41,818 bases of DNA. Source: Cytophagales bacterium. GTDB lineage: Bacteria; Bacteroidota; Bacteroidia; Cytophagales; Cyclobacteriaceae. Under the pieces are notes generated by a model, which made no database searches, had not been told where the DNA came from, and saw only the letters and a program-made list of their open reading frames with translations. The DNA lies in contig JAKSDO010000063.1 in the NCBI GenBank assembly GCA_022360055.1, forward strand, positions 1 through 41,818, read 5' to 3'. Made by a program: the position numbers and the translations under genes. The first letter of the stretch is position 1. Each line of letters begins with the position of its first letter. Of the stretch, positions 9,095-21,046 are shown in pieces.

Positions 9095-12000
9095 ATGGAC
9101 TCAGCAGTAAAAGCCTGGAGCGAAAAGGTTAATATACCAACTTATGAAGTCAGCCAGCCTGAAAAATACCCGGTTTTTTTAGAGAAAAGGGTTTACCAAG
9201 GCAGTAGTGGAAACGTATATCCTCATCCTGTAATCGAAAAGATTAGCGATACCAAAGTCGACAAGGAATGGGAAGTCATTTATCTTGAAAACAAATACAT
9301 CAAGATCATGATCATTCCCTCACTGGGCGGAAGGATACAGATGGCCTATGACAAGATCAGGGAACGTCATTTTGTGTATTACAACCATGTCATCAAGCCG
9401 GCTTTAGTAGGGTTGACGGGCCCTTGGATCTCCGGTGGAATCGAGTTCAATTGGCCGCAGCACCACAGACCGAGTACCTATAGCCCAACAGATTTCTATA
9501 TTGAAGAAAATAACGATGGCAGCAAAACCATTTGGGTAAGTGAAGTGGAACGAATGTTCCGCACCAAGGGTATGGCAGGTTTTACGCTCTATCCCGATAG
9601 GGCCTATCTTGAGATCAAGGTACAACTTTATAATCGCACACCACATCCACAGACCTTTTTATGGTGGGCCAATCCTGCCGTTGCGGTTAACGATCATTAC
9701 CAATCCGTCTTTCCGCCGGATGTCAACGCAGTGTTCGATCATGGGAAAAGGGATGTTTCCGAATTTCCAATATCAAAGAGCGAATATTACAAAGTAAACT
9801 ATTCTCCAGGTACCGATATTTCGAGATACAAGAATATTCCTGTACCTACCTCATATATGGCCATCGCTTCCAGCTATGATTTTGTCGGAGGATATGAAAA
9901 TGATTCCAGGGGCGGGTTGCTCCATATTGCCGACCGTCACGTGTCACCGGGAAAGAAACAGTGGACCTGGGGCAATGGAGAATTTGGTAAGGCATGGGAC
10001 AGAAACCTGACCGACAATGATGGTCCCTATATAGAGCTCATGTGTGGGGTCTATACAGATAACCAACCCGATTTCTCCTGGATGCATCCATATGAGGAAA
10101 AGAGTTTTGAGCAGTACTTTATGCCCTATTTCAATGTAGGTGCTGTCAAGAACGCCACAAAAGAGGCTTTGCTGAATCTGGAAGCCAGGGACAAGAAAGC
10201 TACGGTAAAAGTTCATGTGACTTCCACATATCCGGGTAGCAGGATTGTGCTTTCTGCCAAGGATAGATTGTTCTTTGAAGCCACTCAAGATTTATGCCCG
10301 GAGCACGGCTTTGAGAGAACCGTAGAAACAGAAGAAACACCTTACAAAGAGCTTAGGGCTGCCGTGATAGATGCTGATGGGAATATTTTGGTGCAATGGT
10401 CACCGGAATCCCAGGAAAAAAGAGATGTTCCAAGTCCTGCAAAAGCTGCCGGACAACCCAATGAGATTGCCGGTGTGGAACAATTATATCTAACAGGATT
10501 ACATTTGGAGCAATACAGGCATGCAACATATGATCCGACCGCGTACTATTTGGAGGCACTCTCAAGAGAGCCGGGCAATGCGCGCTGTAACAACGCTATG
10601 GGGTTATGGTACCTCAAACGAGCCAAGTTTGAAACTGCATTGTCTCATTTTGATCGGGCAATCGAGACATTAACCGAACGTAATCCGAATCCTTATGACG
10701 GAGAACCTTATTTTAATCGCGGTCTGACGCTTAATTTTTTAGGTAGAAAAGAGCAAGCCTATGGCGCTTTTTTTAAATCTTGCTGGAATGCGGCCTGGCA
10801 AGATGCCGGTTACTTTCATTTGGCGCAGATTGATTGTTCCAGAGGAAATCTGAACAAGGCACTACAGATGGTGGATAAGTCCCTTATTAGGAATTGGCAC
10901 AACCACAAGGCGCGTCACTTAAAAGTCGTCCTTTTAAGAAAATTGAAGAAATTGCAAGAAGCTCAAAAACTTGTATTGGATTCTTTGGCCGTAGATAAGT
11001 TCAATTTTGGGGTGCTATACGAAAAATATAAGCTGAGCGGTAAAGTAGAGGATCTTAAAAATTTTACAGAACTTCTAAGGGACAACGTACATAATTACAT
11101 TGAATATTCTTTGGATTATGCGCAGGCGGGACAGTTTGATGAAGCGATAAACCTGTTGGAGTTCTTTATAAAGGATAAAAAAGGGGCCTATCCCATGGTT
11201 TATTATTTTTTGGGATGGTACAATGGGAAAAATGCAAATAAGCCCAAGGCTGTCGAATATTATCAGTTGGCCCAAAAGATGCCAAAAGAGTATTGCTTCC
11301 CCAATCGTTTGGAAGAAGTAATCGTGTTGCAGTCCGCGATTCGGGACAATGGTTCCGATGCCATGGCTTCCTATTATTTGGGAAATTTCTGGTATGCTGC
11401 AAAGCAATATGACGAGGCACAACGCTGTTGGGAAACTTCCGTCGGGATAGAGGATTCAAATCCGATCTGCCATAGAAACCTTGCACTGCTCTATTATAAC
11501 AAGACCGGTCAGAAAGATTTGGCAAAAAAGCATTTAGAACAAGCCTTCGATCTGGAGCGTGACAATGCCCGGCTTTTTATGGAGCTTGATCAGTTACATA
11601 AAAAATTGAACATTTCCATAGAAGAGCGATTGCGGTCATTGGAAGAAAATCTTTCGTTGACCGAGTCAAGAGACGATTTGTACCTGGAAAGGGTGTCCCT
11701 GTATAATTTTACAGGACAATACCGGGAAGCTTTAAATCTAATCAGAAAAAGACAGTTCCATCCATGGGAAGGGGGTGAAGGAAAAGTGCCCTTTCAGTAT
11801 ATAACGGCAAATATAGAATTGGCCAAAGAGCATATTGAGCAAGAAAAGTATGAAAAAGCCATCGAACATTTGAAAGCGGCTCAGGTGTATCCACATAATT
11901 TGGGCGAAGGAAAACTGTTCGGGGCCCAAGAAAACGACATCCATTATTGGCTGGGCTGTGCCTATGACAAATTGGGAATGGATTCCCTGGCAAAAGAAAA

Positions 12001-12418
12001 CTGGCACTTGGCCTCTGAAGGTTTGGACGACCCAAGTCCGGCCATGTTCTACAATGACCAGCAACCCGACAAAATTTTTTACCAGGGTCTGGCCTTGCTA
12101 AAGTTAAACAGGCCTGGGGAAGCTGCACACCGTTTCCAGAATTTGATCAAATATGGCAAAACCCATATGAACGATGCGATACGATTGGATTATTTTGCCG
12201 TATCATTGCCCGATCTGTTGATTTGGGATGAAGATTTGAATCTTCGCAATAAAATTCATTGTTCTTATCTGATTGGATTGGGAAAACTCGGATTACAGGA
12301 AGTCGACGAAGCCATCCGGGCTTTTCAAAAAGCACTCCATATGGACCCGTATCGTATGATGGCGGTCATTCATCTAAAGATGGCAAGAGAGCTCCACATA
12401 TCCCGGGAGGGTGAATAA
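9095..12418 (+). CDS. DUF5107 domain protein with long TPR tail
   Basis: A 1107-residue protein. I chose ATG 9095 (MDSAVKAW) over TTG 9089, two codons upstream. There is no signal peptide or membrane segment, so it is cytoplasmic. The N-terminal third (about 40-345) is a DUF5107 domain of galactose-mutarotase-like all-beta appearance: IIPSLGGRIQMAYD, GGIEFNWPQHHRPS and FLWWANPAVAVNDHYQ. Residues about 465-1095 form a long series of tetratricopeptide-type helical hairpins (for example ALSREPGNARCNNAMGLWYL and CWETSVGIEDSNPICHRNLA). It sits between GH97 and GH2 genes, with gaps of 32 and 66 bp. DUF5107 is recurrent in Bacteroidota glycan clusters; its function is unproven to my knowledge. A role in intracellular processing of an imported saccharide is inference. 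Confidence 0.85.
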   Translation: MDSAVKAWSEKVNIPTYEVSQPEKYPVFLEKRVYQGSSGNVYPHPVIEKISDTKVDKEWEVIYLENKYIKIMIIPSLGGRIQMAYDKIRERHFVYYNHVIKPALVGLTGPWISGGIEFNWPQHHRPSTYSPTDFYIEENNDGSKTIWVSEVERMFRTKGMAGFTLYPDRAYLEIKVQLYNRTPHPQTFLWWANPAVAVNDHYQSVFPPDVNAVFDHGKRDVSEFPISKSEYYKVNYSPGTDISRYKNIPVPTSYMAIASSYDFVGGYENDSRGGLLHIADRHVSPGKKQWTWGNGEFGKAWDRNLTDNDGPYIELMCGVYTDNQPDFSWMHPYEEKSFEQYFMPYFNVGAVKNATKEALLNLEARDKKATVKVHVTSTYPGSRIVLSAKDRLFFEATQDLCPEHGFERTVETEETPYKELRAAVIDADGNILVQWSPESQEKRDVPSPAKAAGQPNEIAGVEQLYLTGLHLEQYRHATYDPTAYYLEALSREPGNARCNNAMGLWYLKRAKFETALSHFDRAIETLTERNPNPYDGEPYFNRGLTLNFLGRKEQAYGAFFKSCWNAAWQDAGYFHLAQIDCSRGNLNKALQMVDKSLIRNWHNHKARHLKVVLLRKLKKLQEAQKLVLDSLAVDKFNFGVLYEKYKLSGKVEDLKNFTELLRDNVHNYIEYSLDYAQAGQFDEAINLLEFFIKDKKGAYPMVYYFLGWYNGKNANKPKAVEYYQLAQKMPKEYCFPNRLEEVIVLQSAIRDNGSDAMASYYLGNFWYAAKQYDEAQRCWETSVGIEDSNPICHRNLALLYYNKTGQKDLAKKHLEQAFDLERDNARLFMELDQLHKKLNISIEERLRSLEENLSLTESRDDLYLERVSLYNFTGQYREALNLIRKRQFHPWEGGEGKVPFQYITANIELAKEHIEQEKYEKAIEHLKAAQVYPHNLGEGKLFGAQENDIHYWLGCAYDKLGMDSLAKENWHLASEGLDDPSPAMFYNDQQPDKIFYQGLALLKLNRPGEAAHRFQNLIKYGKTHMNDAIRLDYFAVSLPDLLIWDEDLNLRNKIHCSYLIGLGKLGLQEVDEAIRAFQKALHMDPYRMMAVIHLKMARELHISREGE

Positions 12419-12484
12419 GTCATGGAAGCAATTCGTCAAGAAAAGATATCATTTGATAATCCAATTCATCTGAAGTATAAAAAT

Positions 12485-15400
12485 ATGAATAGAAAAGTTT
12501 TTAAAACCTTCATTCTTCTTACTGTTTGGACTTTATGCGCACACGCACAACAGCAATCGCTGGATATTTCAGGCACTTGGAAAGTTATGCTCGATCATGA
12601 CTATGATCAAACGGCCAATTCCGACAGCAACAATAAAATGGAGGGAATGATACAACTCCCTTCTTCTCTTGCCGAGCAAGGTTATGGTATTAGAACAAAG
12701 GGGGCTGATTTCGGAATTCTTACGCCGGAATACAAATACTTAGGCCTCGCTACTTATGAAAGGGGAATCGTTATACCCGAGACGTGGAAAAACAAAGTTA
12801 TAACCATTTTTTTAGAACGCGTGCTGTGGCAGTCTAAAGTTTACATCGATGGCAAAGAGTTGAGCACACAGGATGCATTGGGGACACCACATATCCATCA
12901 GATAGGAAAATTGAGCCCCGGAAAGCACAGCCTTATCGTAAAGGTGGATAATAGAATGATGCACAACATTGGTGACAAAGGACATGCTTACGGAGAATAC
13001 ACGCAAAGTATCTGGAATGGTATTGTGGGTAAAATGGAGATCAGGGCTCAAGACCCCACCCATATTCGCAACATCCGCACTTTTTCCCTTATGGATGTCG
13101 ACCGGCTTAAAGTTGAATTGGAACTGACCGCCTCAAAAGCAGAAAAGTCAGAAATCACCTTTCAGATAAATCAACATGGAAAAGCGGGTATCGTCAAGGA
13201 ACTATCTGTTACCAAAAAGCTAGTCGAAGGAATCAATAAACTTGAGGTTCCCATACAGCTTGAGGGCAAGCTCAAAACATGGAACGAGTTCGAGCCCACG
13301 GTATATATATTGAAGACCTTTTTGAAAACTAAAAAATACACGGATACCCATGAACTGGAATTCGGCCATGTCAATATCGGCCATAATGGAACCCAGATCA
13401 CCATCAACGATAAACCTGTCTTTTTAAGGGGCAATCTGGACTGTGTACACTTTCCACTGACGGGTTACCCTTCCACAAAAGTAGAAGACTGGGAACGGAT
13501 ATTCAGGGTTTACAAGGAATATGGACTCAACCATGCCCGGTTTCATTCGTGGTGCCCCCCGGAAGCAGCCTTCAAAGCGGCGAACAGGGTGGGGATCTAC
13601 CTGCAGGCCGAAGCGTCCATTTGGATCGATTGGTGGATGAGCGAGGACATGAAAGTTCGCGGAAGGCCTGAAATGGATACCAGGGGCCATCCAAAAGGAC
13701 TTGGCCATGATCCGGTAAGGGATGCCTTCGTGGTCGAGGAAATGAACAGGGTTGTTGATTTTTATGGCAACAACCCTTCTTTTACCATGTTTTGTATTGG
13801 AAATGAACTGGGCAATTCAGATTTCGACATTACAAAAAAATGGGTGGCTGATCTCAAAAAAAGAGATCCGAAAAGATTATATGCCGTCTCAACGGCCCGG
13901 AAAATAACAGAAGTGGATGACTATAGCGCTACGCATTATATTTCGGATGTCGGGCGTACCCGTGGACTCAATGGCCCGCATACGGATTGGGACTTTGAAG
14001 ACGTATATTCCAAAATGGATATTCCCATCATAGCGCATGAAATCGGTCAATGGCCCGTATATCCTTCCTGGAAGGAAATCGATAAATATACAGGCGTCTT
14101 GAAGGCAAGGAACCTGGAGGAATTTAAAGCGCAAGCGGAAAAAAATGGCATTGCCCATCAGGCGGAGGATTTCAGAAGGGCCTCGGGGGCTTTAAATCAG
14201 ATTATGTACAAATATGAAATCGAATCCTTTTTAAGAACCAAAAGTTGTGCGGGGATACAATTATTGAGTATGCAAGATTATCAGGGGCAGGGAGAAGCAT
14301 TGATCGGCTGGTTGGATGCCCACTGGGAAAGCAAGGGAATTACCACCCCTAAAAAATTCAAACAGCATTTTGATGAGACCGTACCTTTGCTCCGCATCAA
14401 AAAGTTCATATGGAATTCCAATGAAACGTTGGAGGCCACAGCACAATTATCACATTACGGGCAGTCTGAAATAGCTGATGGAACGATTGTGGCCGATGTC
14501 GTGGATAACCATGGCCGTGTAGTCCATCAACAAGAATGGTCGATAAAAAGTGTGCCCGTTGGAAGCCTGACTGAGCTTGGTAAGCTCTCGCTTCCGCTTT
14601 ATCCGATAAAAAAGGCCCGGCAATTGACCATATCGCTGACACTGAAGAACACTCGTTTCAAAAATGAATGGAAGATATGGGTCTATCCCCATGATTTACC
14701 AAATATAAACACGGAGGATATTAAGATTGCCGATGAAATTGATAATGAAACTTTACGCACATTAGAACAGGGAGGGAAGGTACTCTTGGTCGCCAACCAT
14801 TTGGGCACCCAAGCCAATAGCGTATCCGTCGATTACTACCCGCTCTATTGGTCACTTACCTTTTTCCCAGGGCAGGGCAAGACCAACCTTGGAATGCTCA
14901 TCCGGGACAAACATCCGGCCCTGGCCCATTTTCCCACCTCCTATCACAGTGATTGGCAATGGGAACCCTTCGGAAAGCACACAAAAGCCTTTTTGCTGAA
15001 CGACATGCCCTCCTACAGGCCCATTGTACAGGCTGTGGATGATTTTCATCGCAACAACAAAGAAGGTATTCTTTTTGAGTTCAGAGTCGGTAAAGGCAAA
15101 TTGCTCATATCAGGGTTCGATTTAGAACTATCGTCGCCGGTGGCCCGTCAATTGAAACATAGCCTGATACAATACATGTTGTCGGATGACTTTATGCCCG
15201 ACAGAGAAATCTCAATCCGGGATCTGAAAAATAGGTTTATGCTTATTTCCAGGCCCACAATGGGGCCGGAGCAAGCATCGGATAAAACACTGCTCCACGT
15301 CAAGGCCTCCAAAGCGGCTGGAATTAATGACAAACAACAATCGTGGGCCCGTCAAAAAGATAAGGTACAAATCAAAAAACATGGTACTGATTATACGGTT

Positions 15401-15706
15401 GCCAATTCTAAAATATATGTTGGTGAGAAGCGCACAGGTTGGCAAGGAGAAAACATGACCGTAACGATAAATTGCCCCAATGGGATCCTGGGAAGTCTTT
15501 ATGTACGATTTGATACCGACAATGAAACACAGGTAATCTTTGAGGGGCGAAAGGTAAAAATTGGAACCCAAAAGCAGGGAGAAAGAAAATGGATAAAGTT
15601 CCATGTAATGAGAGAGGACAGTAATGACGGGCAATTACAATTAAAATCAGTAAGTGCCCCGGGAACTAAATTAATCATTAGTGAGATCATGCTGAACCGG
15701 GAATAA
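12485..15706 (+). CDS. GH2-family glycoside hydrolase, exported, long form
   Basis: Start ATG 12485 (MNRKVFKTFILLTVWTLCAHAQ) gives a clean signal peptide and 1073 residues; the earlier in-frame ATG 12422 would bury it. Domains: sugar-binding jelly roll (about 25-190; YGEYTQSIWNGIVG), immunoglobulin-like domain (about 195-300), TIM barrel (about 305-600). GNELG supplies the acid/base (about Glu441) and IIAHEIGQWPVYPSW the nucleophile (about Glu519), as in GH2 enzymes. LNHARFHSWCPPEAAF lines the active site. Two further beta domains follow; the last (about residues 940-1073, VYGRVD-type jelly-roll look with LYVRFDTD) is missing from the neighbouring paralogue. Substrate specificity within GH2 (beta-galactosidase, beta-glucuronidase, arabinopyranosidase or other) cannot be read safely. 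It lies in the MFS-GH97 operon. Confidence 0.88.
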   Translation: MNRKVFKTFILLTVWTLCAHAQQQSLDISGTWKVMLDHDYDQTANSDSNNKMEGMIQLPSSLAEQGYGIRTKGADFGILTPEYKYLGLATYERGIVIPETWKNKVITIFLERVLWQSKVYIDGKELSTQDALGTPHIHQIGKLSPGKHSLIVKVDNRMMHNIGDKGHAYGEYTQSIWNGIVGKMEIRAQDPTHIRNIRTFSLMDVDRLKVELELTASKAEKSEITFQINQHGKAGIVKELSVTKKLVEGINKLEVPIQLEGKLKTWNEFEPTVYILKTFLKTKKYTDTHELEFGHVNIGHNGTQITINDKPVFLRGNLDCVHFPLTGYPSTKVEDWERIFRVYKEYGLNHARFHSWCPPEAAFKAANRVGIYLQAEASIWIDWWMSEDMKVRGRPEMDTRGHPKGLGHDPVRDAFVVEEMNRVVDFYGNNPSFTMFCIGNELGNSDFDITKKWVADLKKRDPKRLYAVSTARKITEVDDYSATHYISDVGRTRGLNGPHTDWDFEDVYSKMDIPIIAHEIGQWPVYPSWKEIDKYTGVLKARNLEEFKAQAEKNGIAHQAEDFRRASGALNQIMYKYEIESFLRTKSCAGIQLLSMQDYQGQGEALIGWLDAHWESKGITTPKKFKQHFDETVPLLRIKKFIWNSNETLEATAQLSHYGQSEIADGTIVADVVDNHGRVVHQQEWSIKSVPVGSLTELGKLSLPLYPIKKARQLTISLTLKNTRFKNEWKIWVYPHDLPNINTEDIKIADEIDNETLRTLEQGGKVLLVANHLGTQANSVSVDYYPLYWSLTFFPGQGKTNLGMLIRDKHPALAHFPTSYHSDWQWEPFGKHTKAFLLNDMPSYRPIVQAVDDFHRNNKEGILFEFRVGKGKLLISGFDLELSSPVARQLKHSLIQYMLSDDFMPDREISIRDLKNRFMLISRPTMGPEQASDKTLLHVKASKAAGINDKQQSWARQKDKVQIKKHGTDYTVANSKIYVGEKRTGWQGENMTVTINCPNGILGSLYVRFDTDNETQVIFEGRKVKIGTQKQGERKWIKFHVMREDSNDGQLQLKSVSAPGTKLIISEIMLNRE

Positions 15707-15731
15707 GTAAGACAAATATAATTTTTTGAAA

Positions 15732-18575
<2,844 letters not shown>

Positions 18576-18732
18576 TGTTTTACAAACTGATGGGCCTATG
18601 TTCTATAAAATGCCTCTGTCAAATAATTGCGGCAATAGAACCGCATGGACATAAAAAAGGTAATCAGAATTAAAGTGTCTTGACCTTAAGATTCCAATAA
18701 AATCATCCCAATTAATTTCAATAAAAAAACAA

Positions 18733-21024
18733 ATGAGAAGTCTTGCAACCCTGTTAACTCTTTTTTGGGTAATATCCTGTACCAAGGATAATTCTGAGCC
18801 GATTATTACATTCGGAAAACATGACCTGGTTTCAAAATCCTTGGCAGAAAGTTGGGATGAAGGCATTCCACTGGGCAACGGCGTCATTGGAGCTCTTGTT
18901 TGGGAAAAACAAGGGCGTTTACGGATGTCTTTGGATAATGTGAACCTATGGGATTTGCGTCCTATGGAAAATTTAAATACCCCTGATTATAAGTTTTCAT
19001 GGGTTTATGAACAATGGAAAAATGACAACTACGCAGAAGTTCAAAACAGATTTGACGTTCCCTATGATAATTTGCCCGCCCCTTCAAAAATACCGGGGGC
19101 TGCTCTGGAATTTGAAATAGAAGGTTTGGGAGATATCGCATCATCACGGTTGTCCATCAAAGATGCCGTATGCCAAATAAAATGGGAAAATGGCACAGAA
19201 TTCAACTCCTTTGTACATGCAACAGCTAATATCGGTTGGTTTAAATTTAAGGGAGTCAGGGAAGGTTTTACCCCGGTCCTGATCCCTCCGGCGTATAATT
19301 TAGAAGGTAAAAGTGAGGTCGAATCACCCGTTGCCGGTCAAGATTTGAGACGTTTAAAATACCCCAAAGGTAATGTAGCCGAGGAAGAAAAGAGTATCAC
19401 GTACACCCAAGCGGGTTGGGGAGGTTTTAGCTATGTTGTAAGCGTTAAATGGGTCCAAAAGGGTGAAGCCCTGGAGGGGTGTTGGAGCATCAGCACAGAT
19501 TTTCCGTCGTGGGAGAAGAAGCCCAACGCCAAAACTGTTGTTCAAGAAAAAATAAAAGATGGGTATGCAAAATCATTTCAAGAGCATAAACAATGGTGGA
19601 AACAATATTGGGATAAATCATCCATTAATATTCCTGATGAGGTTTTGGAAAAACAGTGGTATTTGGAACAATATAAGTTTGGTTCAGCCGCCCGGGATGG
19701 AGCTCCGCCAATTTCATTGCAAGCGGTCTGGACAGCTGACAACGGAAAATTGCCGCCATGGAAAGGCGATTATCACCATGACCTGAACACGCAATTAAGT
19801 TACTGGCCTTCATATTCCGGTAATCACCTCGACTTGGAAAACGGCTATTTAGAGTGGTTGCTTAAAAACAAGGAAACCTTTAAAAAATATACCAAAGAAT
19901 ATTATGAATCCGAAGGTCTGGCAGTACCAGGGGTCACAACCTTAACGGGCGAACCTATGGGAGGTTGGATCCAATATGCTTTTGGACCAACGGTTTCAGG
20001 CTGGTTGGGCCAGCATTTTTACCTGCACTGGCGTTATTCTATGGATAGAGAATTTTTGAAAGAAAAAGCATATCCATGGATTAAGGAAGTTGCGATCTTT
20101 TTTGAAGATATTTCCGTGAAAAATGATTTGGGCTTCCGGAAATTACCGATAAGCGCAAGTCCTGAAACACATAATAACTCAAGGGAAGCTTGGTTTGGCG
20201 AAACTACGAATTTTGATCTTGCCATAATTCGATGGACTTATGAAAAGGCTGAGGAACTGGCTTTGGAACTGAGATATAACAAAGATGCGGAAAGGTGGAA
20301 AAACGCCTTGAAAGCGTGGCCCTATTTTGCCATAGATGAAAACGAAGGACTTATGTTGGCTCCGGGGTATCCTTATGCAGTATCACATCGCCATTTTTCC
20401 CATCTTTTGGCAATTCACCCACTGGGTCTTATAGATTATGCTAAAGGGGATGATGATAAAGCAATTGTAAACAATACCATAAATAATTTAATCAATAAAG
20501 GACCGGATTGGTGGACCGGGTATTCGTATAGTTGGCTTGGCAATTTACAAGCTCGGGCTTTTGACGGAGAAGGAGCTGCCAAAACCCTTCGCATTTTTTC
20601 AGAGAATTTTTGTCTTCCGAACAGTTTTCACGTTAACGGTGAGCAGCATAATAGGGGCTATTCAAAAATGAAATATCGTCCATTTACCTTGGAAGGAAAC
20701 TTCGCTTTTGCGTCGGCAATTCAAGAGATGTTGATTCAAAGTCATAGCGGCGTGGTAAAACTTTTCCCCGCAATTCCTGCCGATTGGATAAATATCAAAT
20801 TCGAGAACCTCCGAACTTACGGAGCTTTCCTTGTTTCGGCAGAAATGGAAGAAGGGCTTGTTACGGAAATAGAAATTATTTCGGAAAAAGGAGGGGAATT
20901 GGTTCTCGAAAATCCGTTTGATAACGATGATTTTACCTGTGATAAAGAGTTTCAAAAATCTACAGATAAAATAGTTTTTAATCTCAATGCAGAAGAAAAA
21001 GTAGTTGTCAAAGCTAAAAGATAG
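18733..21024 (+). CDS. GH95-like glycoside hydrolase, lipoprotein
   Basis: A 763-residue lipoprotein (lipobox Cys16, LFWVISC). The GH95 plan is visible: N-terminal beta sandwich with PLGNGVIGALVW (about 46-57), an (alpha/alpha)6 barrel, and a C-terminal beta region. Landmarks are ISLQAVWTADNGKLPPW, DYHHDLNTQLSYWPS (347-359), SASPETHNN with Glu478 at the general acid, VSHRHFSHLLAIHPL, and LEGNFAFASAIQEML. GH95 enzymes are inverting alpha-1,2-L-fucosidases or alpha-L-galactosidases. Here two key positions differ: the first Asn of the base pair is Asp350 (the second is kept as Asn352), and the activating Asp of 'DGNFG' is Glu654. Either a divergent clade or another substrate follows. It is probably transcribed with the upstream genes despite a 157-bp gap. 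Confidence 0.85.
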   Translation: MRSLATLLTLFWVISCTKDNSEPIITFGKHDLVSKSLAESWDEGIPLGNGVIGALVWEKQGRLRMSLDNVNLWDLRPMENLNTPDYKFSWVYEQWKNDNYAEVQNRFDVPYDNLPAPSKIPGAALEFEIEGLGDIASSRLSIKDAVCQIKWENGTEFNSFVHATANIGWFKFKGVREGFTPVLIPPAYNLEGKSEVESPVAGQDLRRLKYPKGNVAEEEKSITYTQAGWGGFSYVVSVKWVQKGEALEGCWSISTDFPSWEKKPNAKTVVQEKIKDGYAKSFQEHKQWWKQYWDKSSINIPDEVLEKQWYLEQYKFGSAARDGAPPISLQAVWTADNGKLPPWKGDYHHDLNTQLSYWPSYSGNHLDLENGYLEWLLKNKETFKKYTKEYYESEGLAVPGVTTLTGEPMGGWIQYAFGPTVSGWLGQHFYLHWRYSMDREFLKEKAYPWIKEVAIFFEDISVKNDLGFRKLPISASPETHNNSREAWFGETTNFDLAIIRWTYEKAEELALELRYNKDAERWKNALKAWPYFAIDENEGLMLAPGYPYAVSHRHFSHLLAIHPLGLIDYAKGDDDKAIVNNTINNLINKGPDWWTGYSYSWLGNLQARAFDGEGAAKTLRIFSENFCLPNSFHVNGEQHNRGYSKMKYRPFTLEGNFAFASAIQEMLIQSHSGVVKLFPAIPADWINIKFENLRTYGAFLVSAEMEEGLVTEIEIISEKGGELVLENPFDNDDFTCDKEFQKSTDKIVFNLNAEEKVVVKAKR

Positions 21025-21046
21025 GCATCAATACTCATAACTTAAA

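Noticed and set aside
12422-12484. Upstream ATG of the first GH2 gene
   Set aside because: It would add 21 polar residues before a perfect signal peptide that starts at 12485.
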